Assembly (NCBI GenBank): GCA_023458835.1
Contig: JAEWWY010000332.1
Location: 1-14,270, forward strand
From: Bacillota bacterium
Lineage (GTDB): Bacteria > Bacillota > Clostridia > Christensenellales > Aristaeellaceae
DNA: 14,270 bases
Direction: 5' to 3'
A model generated the notes under the pieces. The model was not told where the DNA came from. It was given only the letters and a program-made list of their open reading frames with translations, and searched no databases. A program made the position numbers and the translations under genes. This document shows, one piece after another, positions 5,378-14,000 of the stretch; positions within the stretch are counted from its first letter, which is position 1; every line of letters starts with the position of its first letter.

Positions 5378-7327
5378 TTGCGAACAAATAACGGTTACTG
5401 TGAATATAACGCATGGCTTCAACCGGGCGCCGCTGCCGCCATTCCCCCCATGAGGCTTACAGCCCCCGGGGATGCGGCCTTTGCGATGGAGGAGCTGCGG
5501 ACAGGGATTTGCAGGCTGTTTGGAGACGGAAAGATAAGCGAGGACGCGGCGTACGCAGTGGAATTGCTGCTGGATGGCGCCATGATCCCCGAAGCCTATA
5601 AGCTTCATGGCTCCAAAGCGGGCCTGACCATCCGGGCGGCGGACCGGAACGGGTTATTGTATGGGGTGTATGCCCTTCTGATGCGCCTGAAAGCAGGCGA
5701 TGACCCGGCTTTTATTTCCCTCGAGTCTGCCCCGGCTGTTAAACGGCGGGTACTGAACCATTGGGACAACATAAACGGCACCGTGGAACGGGGATACAGC
5801 GGAAAATCTATATTTTTCAGGGATGGCGCCTTATGCTATGACGCGTCCCGGATCAGGGATTACGCACGGCTGCTTGCATCGGTGGGCATCAACGAGATTG
5901 CCGTCAACAACGTGAACGTGACGGGGCAAAGCGCCAGGCTGATCACGGAGGAGATGCTGCCCAAGGTTGCCGGGTTGGCCGGTATTTTCCGCCCTTTCGG
6001 AATACGGCTGATCCTGTCGGTGCATTTCGAGGGCCCTGTCTTGATCGGCAGGCTTCCAACCTCCGATCCGATGGATGAAAGAGTTCAAAGGTGGTGGCGG
6101 GACGCGGCCGATACGGTCTACCGGTATGTTCCCGACCTGGCCGGCTTTCTTGTCAAGGCTGATTCCGAATTCCGGGACGGCCCCGCCGCCTTTGGGCGGA
6201 CCCAGGCCGACGGCGCCAATGTGATCGCCCGGGCGCTTTTGCCCCACCGGGGAATCGTTTACTGGCGCTGCTTCGTGTACAACTGCAACCAGGATTGGCG
6301 GGACACGAAAACCGACCGGCCCAAGGCCGCGTATGAGCACTTTTTCCCGCTGGACGGCGAATTTCAAAACAATGTGGTGCTGCAGGTCAAATACGGTCCT
6401 ACCGATTTTCAGGTGAGGGAGCCCAATTCCCCGCTGCTGGGCGCGATGATCAGGACAAGGCAGGCCATTGAGTTTCAGATAACCCAGGAATACACGGGCC
6501 AGCAGATTGACCTGTATGCCTTGCCTGTGCAATGGGAAGAGGTCTTCAACACCCCCGTATCGGAAGCCCGCCTGACAAGGGATTTGGTGGGCAGGGAAGT
6601 GGATACCGTGGCCGCGGTATCCAACGTGGGCGATGACGCCAATTGGACGGGGCATACATTGGCGCAGGCCAACCTGTACGCCTTTGGGCGGATGGCCTGG
6701 GACCCCGCGCTTACCGCCCGGCAGGTCATGAAGGAATGGGCCGTACAGACCTTTGGAAATAACCCGGCGGTATGCGCGCCGATTGCTGAAATGATGCTTG
6801 CTTCCCGGAATGTGTACGAAAAGTACAACGCGCCGCTGGGCATCGGCTGGATGGTGGCGGTGGGCAGGCATTACGGCCCCAGCGTGGACGGCTATGAGTA
6901 CATGAAATGGGGCACCTACCACCGGGCCGACTACAAGGCCATCGGTGTGGACAGGACAAAAAACGGCACGGGCTTTACAACCCAGTATCATCCCTTTCTG
7001 GATGCGCTGTACAGCGACAAAACCACCTGCCCGGAGGAATTGCTGCTGTTTTTCCACCGGCTTCCCTACGATTACCGGCTCAAAAGCGGCAAAACGCTGA
7101 TCCAGCATATTTACGATACGCACTTTGAGGGCGTGGAGGATGTGGAAGGCTTCATCAGCACCTGGAAATCGCTCGAAGGGCAGCTTCCTGCCAGCGCCTA
7201 TGCATCGGTTCTGGAGCGCCTTACGCGTCAGTTGGAAAACGCCCGGGAATGGCGGGACGTGGTGAATACCTATTTCTACCGCAAAACGGGGGTCGGGGAC
7301 GCCCATGGCCGCCAGATTTATCCGTAA
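5378..7327 (+). CDS. aguA: GH67 alpha-glucuronidase, cytoplasmic
   Basis: This gene encodes a 649-residue alpha-glucuronidase. GH67 enzymes remove (4-O-methyl-)glucuronic acid alpha-1,2-linked to the terminal non-reducing xylose of short xylo-oligosaccharides. There is no signal peptide, as expected for an enzyme acting after import. An N-terminal domain (about 1-120) precedes the barrel, which has the family signatures LNHWDNINGTVERGYSGKS (126-144), GFLVKADSE with the presumed acid E264, and WRCFVYN. The presumed catalytic pair is D343 in KYGPTDFQ and E371 in ITQEYTGQQ. The C-terminal domain holds VDGYEYMKWGTYHRADYKA and GTGFTTQYHPF. The start is TTG: an in-frame stop lies shortly upstream, and the first residues (GYCEYNAWL) align with the GH67 N-terminus. 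Its ribosome binding site is weak (GGAA). It is the first gene of the plus-strand operon and shows no frameshift or missing catalytic residue. Confidence 0.93.
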   Translation: MRTNNGYCEYNAWLQPGAAAAIPPMRLTAPGDAAFAMEELRTGICRLFGDGKISEDAAYAVELLLDGAMIPEAYKLHGSKAGLTIRAADRNGLLYGVYALLMRLKAGDDPAFISLESAPAVKRRVLNHWDNINGTVERGYSGKSIFFRDGALCYDASRIRDYARLLASVGINEIAVNNVNVTGQSARLITEEMLPKVAGLAGIFRPFGIRLILSVHFEGPVLIGRLPTSDPMDERVQRWWRDAADTVYRYVPDLAGFLVKADSEFRDGPAAFGRTQADGANVIARALLPHRGIVYWRCFVYNCNQDWRDTKTDRPKAAYEHFFPLDGEFQNNVVLQVKYGPTDFQVREPNSPLLGAMIRTRQAIEFQITQEYTGQQIDLYALPVQWEEVFNTPVSEARLTRDLVGREVDTVAAVSNVGDDANWTGHTLAQANLYAFGRMAWDPALTARQVMKEWAVQTFGNNPAVCAPIAEMMLASRNVYEKYNAPLGIGWMVAVGRHYGPSVDGYEYMKWGTYHRADYKAIGVDRTKNGTGFTTQYHPFLDALYSDKTTCPEELLLFFHRLPYDYRLKSGKTLIQHIYDTHFEGVEDVEGFISTWKSLEGQLPASAYASVLERLTRQLENAREWRDVVNTYFYRKTGVGDAHGRQIYP

Positions 7328-7413
7328 CCCTGCGCGATCGTCCCGCTTCACAAAATGATGCATTTTTCATTCGGGGAGCAACATCTCAAGAAAGCGATAT
7401 GGAGGCGTGTCCC

Positions 7414-8382
7414 ATGGAAAAAAATCGTTCGGTTGCCGGCGTGCGGATCACCCATCCGCCCAGGACGCGGACCGGCATCGGGAGATACCTCAGGCGTTAC
7501 TGGACGCTGTATCTGCTGCTGCTGCTGCCCGTCACATTTTTTGTCATTTTTCGGTATGTGCCCATGGCCTATATTCTGGGCGCGTTCAAACAGAACAACA
7601 TCATCAATCCGCCATGGGATGTACCGTGGGCCAAAGACAACGGTTTCGAGTTTTTTATCAAAGCCTTCAAGAACCGCGATTTTCTGTTCGCCATCCGCAA
7701 TACCATTACCCTCAACCTGCTGGACCTGGTGCTGGGCTTTCCGGCCCCGATCCTGCTGGCGCTTTTGCTCAATGAGCTGTCCTTCAAGCGCTTCAAGCGC
7801 CTGACCCAGACGGTGGTATACCTTCCCCACTTTCTGTCCTGGATCATCATATCGGGCCTTGCGCTCCGCCTGTTCGCGCCAAATGACGGCCTGATCAACA
7901 TATTGCTTGCAAAGCTGGGCATGAGCCCGATCCCCTTCCTGAATGAGAACAACCATTGGATCGGCACCTATGTGGGCCTGGGCATCTGGAAGGAAGCGGG
8001 CTGGAACACGATCATCTATCTGGCCGCCATCACCGGCATCAACCCCGAGCTGTATGAAGCGGCCGCGGTGGATGGGGTGAGCCGGCTGAGAAAGATCTGG
8101 CATATCACGCTGCCGGGGCTCAGGCCAACCATTATCGTGCTTCTGATCATGAGCCTGGGCCGCATTCTGGGCAGCGAGTTTGACCGGCCCTATGCCCTGA
8201 GCAACAAGATTGTCACCAGCGTGTCCAACGTAATTTCCATCTTTGTGTACAACAACGGCATCAAGGGCCTGCAGTTCTCCCTGACCATCGCGGTCGGCCT
8301 GTTCCAATCCGTCATCGGATTGATTTTCCTGCTATCAGCCAACGCGCTGGCCAAGCGCTTTGGCGAGCGCGGCGTTTGGTGA
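7414..8382 (+). CDS. lplB: ABC sugar transporter permease, LplB type
   Basis: This gene encodes a 322-residue integral membrane subunit of a CUT1 importer. The basic N-terminus (RTRTGIGRYLRRYW) precedes TM1 (about 31-48). Further hydrophobic segments follow, with the EAA loop that docks the ATPase at 215-236 (EAAAVDGVSRLRKIWHITLP). The sequence has the LplB hallmarks of a short periplasmic PPWDVPW region and the NTI..NL start of the permease domain. I chose the ATG at 7414 because GGAGG lies 8 bases upstream; the open frame extends further, into the end of aguA, without support. It follows aguA by 86 bp and precedes the YtcP-type permease by 12 bp. With the next two genes it forms the importer, probably for aldouronates. 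Confidence 0.93.
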   Translation: MEKNRSVAGVRITHPPRTRTGIGRYLRRYWTLYLLLLLPVTFFVIFRYVPMAYILGAFKQNNIINPPWDVPWAKDNGFEFFIKAFKNRDFLFAIRNTITLNLLDLVLGFPAPILLALLLNELSFKRFKRLTQTVVYLPHFLSWIIISGLALRLFAPNDGLINILLAKLGMSPIPFLNENNHWIGTYVGLGIWKEAGWNTIIYLAAITGINPELYEAAAVDGVSRLRKIWHITLPGLRPTIIVLLIMSLGRILGSEFDRPYALSNKIVTSVSNVISIFVYNNGIKGLQFSLTIAVGLFQSVIGLIFLLSANALAKRFGERGVW

Positions 8383-8394
8383 GGGGGTGGAGAG

Positions 8395-9267
8395 ATGATT
8401 AAATCAAAGGCTACCCAAATGGGCGACCGGATCATTGCCGCGGTTTGCCTGCTGCTGATGTTTATCTGCCTTGTACCGCTTTTGAATGTGCTGGCGCGCT
8501 CCTTAAGCTCCACCGATGCCCTGATACGCAATGAAGTCCTGCTTTGGCCCAAGGGGTGGAACCTGGACGCCTATGCAACCGTGCTGAAGGACGCAAAGTA
8601 CACCTGGTCTTTGCAATGGACCGCCATACTCACCGTCATCTGCACCTTTGTGTCCATGGCCATGACCGTCATGTGCGCCTATCCCCTGACATACGACAAC
8701 CTGAAGGGACGGCGTTTTCTTAACGGCTTCATGATTCTGACCATGTATTTCAGCGCCGGTCTCATCCCCAACTACCTGCTGCTGAGAAGCCTGAACATGC
8801 TCGACAAGCCCATCGTGCTGATTATCCCCAACTGCCTGAGCGTGTTCAACATGATCATCATGCGCAGCTTCTTCTTCGGCATTCCGGAAAGCCTGCGGGA
8901 GTCGGCCGAGATGGACGGAGCCGGGCCCATCCGCGTGCTGATCCGCATTTATTTGCCCCTTTCCACCTCGGTGCTGGCGACCCTGTCGCTGTTTTATGCC
9001 GTGGGCCGCTGGAACGGCTTTTCCGACGCGCTGATGTTCATGTCCAGGCGCCGCGAATACTACCCCATCCAATTGCTGCTGTACTACATCCTCCAGAACA
9101 TGACCAGCATTGAGATGTCCACCCAGGAAGGGTTTTTTCCCACAGGTATTGCCGAGACCCTCAAAATGGCCACCGTCATGTTTGCCACAGTGCCCATTCT
9201 GCTGGCCTATCCATGGCTGCAGCGCTACTTTATCTCAGGCGTAACCATTGGGGCGGTGAAAGGATAA
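8395..9267 (+). CDS. ytcP: ABC sugar transporter permease, YtcP type
   Basis: This gene encodes the second membrane subunit of the importer, 290 residues, matching the MalG-like half of CUT1 systems. TM1 spans about 12-33. The YtcP-typical YFSAGLIPNYLL (118-129) lies mid-protein, and the EAA loop reads ESAEMDGAGPIRVLIRIYLP (169-188). The C-terminus ends RYFISGVTIGAVKG, a common ending of this family. A purine-rich GAGGGGG lies 7 bases before the ATG, and the gap to the lplB-type gene is only 12 bp, so the two are translated from one mRNA. The heterodimer should need a separate ATPase, which is not encoded here. Confidence 0.93.
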   Translation: MIKSKATQMGDRIIAAVCLLLMFICLVPLLNVLARSLSSTDALIRNEVLLWPKGWNLDAYATVLKDAKYTWSLQWTAILTVICTFVSMAMTVMCAYPLTYDNLKGRRFLNGFMILTMYFSAGLIPNYLLLRSLNMLDKPIVLIIPNCLSVFNMIIMRSFFFGIPESLRESAEMDGAGPIRVLIRIYLPLSTSVLATLSLFYAVGRWNGFSDALMFMSRRREYYPIQLLLYYILQNMTSIEMSTQEGFFPTGIAETLKMATVMFATVPILLAYPWLQRYFISGVTIGAVKG

Positions 9268-9283
9268 CCCCCCGCCAATGTGT

Positions 9284-9306
9284 CATTTTGGGCAACACCC
9301 GAAATG
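9284..9306 (+). other. Intercistronic hairpin between the permease and binding-protein genes
   Basis: CATTTTGGG (9284-9292) pairs with CCCGAAATG (9298-9306) around the loop CAACA, with one G-U pair. No T-run follows. It sits 32 bp before the binding-protein start, just upstream of its ribosome binding site. A role in mRNA processing or protection is possible, but nothing in the sequence proves it. Confidence 0.5.
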
Positions 9307-9338
9307 GTGACCCCAATTATAAAAGGAGGTATACTCTC

Positions 9339-10961
9339 ATGAAAAAGACCCTGGCGTATCTGTTGCTTGTGGCAATGCTGATTACCGGCGTAATCGGCAC
9401 CACGCTGACCGCGGCATTGGCCGAGTCACCCGAAATCGTCGACGGCCGCTTTGTCACCACGCGGAAGATCACCGTTGAGGTCTACGACCGCGCCAGAGAC
9501 GGCGGTTCCAAGCCCGAGGACAACTTCTACACCGACTTCATCAAGGAAGGCATGCTCCGTGACCATAACGTGGAGGTCACCTTCGTTCCCGTTACCCGCT
9601 TTCCGGAGGAAGAAGTGCTGAACAACCTGCTAGCCGCCGGCGACGCTCCCGATGTATGCGTCACCTACAGCTACCCCACCATCCAGACCTATGCCGGCAT
9701 GGGCGGCGTATTGGACCTGGCTCCCCTCATGAACGAGAACAAGGACCTGCTCCCCAACCTGTGGTCCCTGCTGGGCGACACCAACCTCTTTTGGAACAAG
9801 GATCCCGAGAAGGGCACCGTCTGGGCCATCGAGGCGTACCTGGCCGCTTCCACCACCCGTATCAATACCTTCGTGCGGGAAGACTGGCTGAAAAAGCTGA
9901 ACCTTGCCGCCCCCACCACCCTGGAAGAGTTTGAAGCCATGCTCGTTGCCTTCCGTGACAACGCCGAGCTGCTGCTGGGCAAGGATGCCGATAAAATGGT
10001 GCCCTATTCCACCAGCTATGATATCGGCTGGCGCAATGACCATCTGTTTGCCGCTTTCATCCCCGATGCCGCCACAGACAAAGAGCTGTTCATCCACGGC
10101 TTTGACGACCGCCACCTCCTGTACCCCAACTACAAGGAAGGCGTGCGCGTTCTGAACAAGTGGTACGGCGAAGGCCTGGTATGGAAGGACTTTGCACTGT
10201 ATGGTTCCGGTGACACCACCGAAGACAACCTGCTCAAGGCCGGCTATGTGGGCGCCTTCATCCACAACTGGGATTACCCCTACCGCAATGGCGAGGACAG
10301 CATCCATGCCAACCTGCTGCGCAATGTTGGCCCCGATGCCGGCTTCATCGCCGTGAGTTCGTTTAAAAACGACGCGGGCGCATACCGGAAGTTCCTGTCC
10401 AACCCCATCGACCGCAAGGTGTTCCTGCCCGCCACCAACGATGAGCCTTTGGCCTCCCTGCTGTATCTGGATTGGATCTCCACGCTTGAAAACCGCATGT
10501 TCCTGCAGATCGGCGAGGAAGGCGTGACCCATGAGATCACCGCAGACGGCGTTGTGAAGACCTTAGCCGTCCAGGGCGAAAAGATCATGAACTCCCCGAA
10601 CAACATCGACTACACCATCACCCTGAACGGCCTGGACCTGGGCGACAAGGAAAAGACCCTCCAGGCCATGGCCCTTGGCTATGCGACTGTCGACGCCCGC
10701 TTTATTGAAACGGCATACGCGGCCACCGGCCTGGACGGGCGTGTGGTCAAGAACTACAACGTAGGCCCCATCACCGCCCAGGAGGGCATGGACACGGCGT
10801 TGAAAGAAAAGCGCGACGCTTTCCTGAACCAGGCCGTTATCGCCGCCCCCGACCAGTTCGACGGCGTCTATGACAGCGGCATGGAAGATTACCTTGCTTC
10901 CGGCGGCCAGGCCATCATCGACGAGCGCGCCGAAGCATTCGCCAAGTACTACACCGAATAA
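9339..10961 (+). CDS. lplA: LplA-type extracellular substrate-binding protein of the importer
   Basis: This gene encodes a 540-residue binding protein of the large LplA/YtcQ family, the usual partner of LplB/YtcP permeases (not the lipoate ligase also named LplA). The signal peptide has a short KK n-region, a hydrophobic core and predicted cleavage after ALA at 26-28. As in the other binding protein here, no lipobox Cys is present. The mature part shows EVTFVPVTRFPEEEVLNNLL, the GDAPDVCVTYSYPTI strand and MGGVLDLAPLMNENKDLLPNL, typical of the family. AAAGGAGG lies 9 bases before the ATG. A hairpin lies on each side of the cistron, which fits the higher dose usually needed for binding proteins. 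Given aguA in the operon, aldouronic acids are the likeliest ligand; this is inference from context. Confidence 0.92.
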   Translation: MKKTLAYLLLVAMLITGVIGTTLTAALAESPEIVDGRFVTTRKITVEVYDRARDGGSKPEDNFYTDFIKEGMLRDHNVEVTFVPVTRFPEEEVLNNLLAAGDAPDVCVTYSYPTIQTYAGMGGVLDLAPLMNENKDLLPNLWSLLGDTNLFWNKDPEKGTVWAIEAYLAASTTRINTFVREDWLKKLNLAAPTTLEEFEAMLVAFRDNAELLLGKDADKMVPYSTSYDIGWRNDHLFAAFIPDAATDKELFIHGFDDRHLLYPNYKEGVRVLNKWYGEGLVWKDFALYGSGDTTEDNLLKAGYVGAFIHNWDYPYRNGEDSIHANLLRNVGPDAGFIAVSSFKNDAGAYRKFLSNPIDRKVFLPATNDEPLASLLYLDWISTLENRMFLQIGEEGVTHEITADGVVKTLAVQGEKIMNSPNNIDYTITLNGLDLGDKEKTLQAMALGYATVDARFIETAYAATGLDGRVVKNYNVGPITAQEGMDTALKEKRDAFLNQAVIAAPDQFDGVYDSGMEDYLASGGQAIIDERAEAFAKYYTE

Positions 10962-10981
10962 TTCAAAGCGGTTTCCGCTGC

Positions 10982-11010
10982 GGGGAGGAGGGCTTTTGAT
11001 CCTCCTCCCC
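10982..11010 (+). terminator. Strong GC hairpin after the binding-protein gene
   Basis: GGGGAGGAGG (10982-10991) and CCTCCTCCCC (11001-11010) form a perfect 10-bp stem with a 9-base loop. The tail is TGTTTC rather than a clean T-run, so it may be a partial terminator or a 3' stability element. It would let some transcription reach the GH2 gene, which starts 55 bp later. Confidence 0.6.
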
Positions 11011-11065
11011 TGTTTCATTGGCAGGGGATCAGCAGCAGGCGCTTGCTTTACAGGGAGGAAAGGCC

Positions 11066-14000
11066 ATGCTTCTCATCAATGACGGCTGGGAGTTTGCAAA
11101 GGGGCAGCCTGAGCATTTTATGCCGGTTTCCTTGCCCCATGACTGGCTGATTTCCGATACCCGCAACCTGTATCAAAGCGGGGTGGGCTATTACCGCCGG
11201 ATGCTGGACACGGGCTTCCTCCAGGAAGGGCAGCGCGTTTTTCTGCGGTTTGACGGGGTATATATGGATACCGCCGTCTTTGTCAACGGGCGGATAGCGG
11301 GGGAATGGAAATACGGCTGCACCGCCTTCACCTTTGATATCACAGGCCTGATACGAAGGGATGCGCCCAATGAACTGCTGGTGCGGGTGGACTACAAATC
11401 TCCCAGTGCCCGGTGGTACACGGGGGCGGGCATTTACCGGGATGTATTTCTGATGATAAAAAGCGCCTGCCATTTTGTGCCCGACGGCATCTATGTTTCC
11501 ACCTTTCAAAAGGATGGACGCTGGCAGTATGAGGCCGGTGCCCAGGTGGAAACAGGAGGCCGGCCTTATGAGATACGCCATACGCTGCTGGATGCGGGGG
11601 ATGATGTGATCCCCTGGGATATCGATCATCCGAGGCTGTACACGCTGCGCTCGGAATTGATCGTTGAAGGGCAGGTTACGGATAACGTGGATACCCCCGT
11701 GGGGTTCCGTACCATCGCGTTTACGCCCGATAAGGGGTTTTTCCTGAACGGGCGGCCTGTGAAGCTCAAGGGCGTATGCCTGCATGGCGATTTGGGGGCG
11801 CTGGGCGGCGCGGTCCATCAGGATGCCCTTAGAAGGCAGTTGACCATCATGCGGAGGATGGGTGTAAACGCATTGCGCACCGCCCATAATCCCCCTGCCA
11901 AAGCCTTTATGGAACTGGCCGATGAAATGGGCTTTCTTGTCATGTCTGAGATATTGGATGTATGGCGCAGGCCGAAGAACACGTATGATTACGCGCGCTT
12001 TTTCGATGGATGGATTGAAAGGGATGCGGCCGCCTGGGCAAGAAGGGACAGGAACCATCCGTCCCTTATCCTCTGGAGCGTGGGCAATGAAATTCAGGAC
12101 ACCCATCTTGACGCGGAGGACGGGGGAAAAACGCTGCGGTATCTGATGGATATGGTGCGGGAGCACGATCCCAGGGGCAATGCCGCCGTGACCTTCTGCT
12201 CCAATTACATGCCCTGGGAAAACACGCAAAAATGCGCGGACATCATCAAGCTCGCAGGCTACAATTATGGGGAAAAGTATTACGATGCCCACCACGCGGC
12301 CCATCCTGACTGGATCATCTATGGCGGGGAGACGTGCTCCACCGTGCAAAGCCGGGGGGTGTACCACTTTCCCCTTGGCAAATCCGTGCTGGCGGATGAC
12401 GATTTGCAATGCTCCGCGCTTGGCAACAGCACCACCAGTTGGGGCGCCAAAAGCGTGGAGGATTGCATTCTGAACGATTTGCAGATGCCTTATTCCCTTG
12501 GGCAGTTCATTTGGGCGGGACAGGATTATCTGGGGGAACCCACACCCTATCACACCAAGAACGCATATCTGGGCCATGTGGATACGGCCGGCTTTCCCAA
12601 GGATTCCTTTTATGTTTTTCAGGCGGGCTGGACGGATTACAAAAAGGCACCCATGGTGCACCTGTTCCCCTATTGGGACTTTTCTCCAGGTTTTTTGACC
12701 GATGTCCGGGTCTGTTCCAACGCTCCTTTTGTGGAATTGTTTCAGGATGGGCAAAGCCTGGGCAGGCAGGAGCTTCACGGGCGGCTGATCGCCGACTGGC
12801 GCCTTGCCTACCGTCCGGGGGTGCTGACAGCCGTTGCCCTGGATGAAACAGGCGCCGAAATTGCCCGCACGGAGCGGCGCTCCTTTGGCGACGCCGTTTC
12901 CCTTCACCTGGACGAAGAAATCTTTGGCGGACTGCATTATTTCACCGTGACCGCTCTGGACATAGACGGGAACACGGTGGAAAACGCCAACCGCAGGGTA
13001 TACGTATCGGTGAAGGATGGCACGCTGCTGGGGCTGGACAACGGCGACGCCACGGACTTTGAACAATATCAGACGGATAACAGGCGGATGTTTAACGGCA
13101 GGCTTTTAGCCATTGTGCAGGCGGAAGCAGGGAAGCATCCCGTCATTTCGGTGAAATTCTGTGAGAAGGATATCCCGGTCCGCAAAATCGAGCTTACTGC
13201 CAATGGCTATACCGCTTCGGCCAGGCTCTTCCCTGAAGACGCCACCTATCAGGAGCTTGACTGGCGGGTGACGGATGCGGGCGGGATCGACAGCCCGCTG
13301 GCCGGGCTTCAAATAGCGGAGGATGGGAAAAGCGCTGCGCTGCTCCCAAAGGGCGACGGGGAGGCCTATGTCCGCTGTTCCCCCAAAAACGGCCGGAAGC
13401 ATGCCGCCTTTATTTCCGCCATCCCCTTTCGCATCACGGGATTTGGGAAGCCCTCCCTTGACCCGTACGGCTTTGTCTCCGGCGGGTTATACAATGCAAG
13501 CAATATGGAGCTTACCAACGGCAATGAGCGCGGCGTAGCCACCTTAAGGGACGGGGAAAGCCATGTGGGGTTCCAGGACCTGGATTTTGGGGATTACGGT
13601 TCGGATGAGATCACATTATCCCTGTTTCCTTTGGACAAGAATCCTTTCCTGTTTGAGCTTTGGGAAGGGATGCCCCTGGAGGGCGGCGAAAAGCTTTGTG
13701 AGCTTCGCTATGACCTGGGCTCCATATGGAACACCTACCAGGATGTTACCTATACGCTGCCCCGCCGGCTCAAAGGGGTGACGGCCTTATGCCTTTTGTT
13801 CCGGCAAAAGGTACATATCAAGGGCTTCCGGTTCAAGAAATATCAAAAAGCATTCCAGCGGCTGCCTGCCGCTGAAAACGACGGCATATACGGAGACTCC
13901 TTTCAGGTCATGGGCGGCAGCGTTCAAAACATTGGCAACAACGTGACCATCGTGTATCGGAATATGGACTTTGGGGAATCGGGAACAAGCCGCGTGGCGC

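Noticed and set aside
4986..5414. 142-codon minus-strand ORF in the intergenic region as a real gene
   Set aside because: No ribosome binding site, antisense overlap with the start of aguA, and no recognised motif. It is kept only as a low-interest finding.
5831..7363. 510-codon minus-strand open frame opposite aguA
   Set aside because: It is an antisense shadow of the clearly recognised GH67 gene, and its product resembles no known family.
11048..13066. 672-codon minus-strand open frame opposite the GH2 gene
   Set aside because: It is an antisense shadow of a gene with intact GH2 catalytic motifs, with no ribosome binding site or domain pattern.
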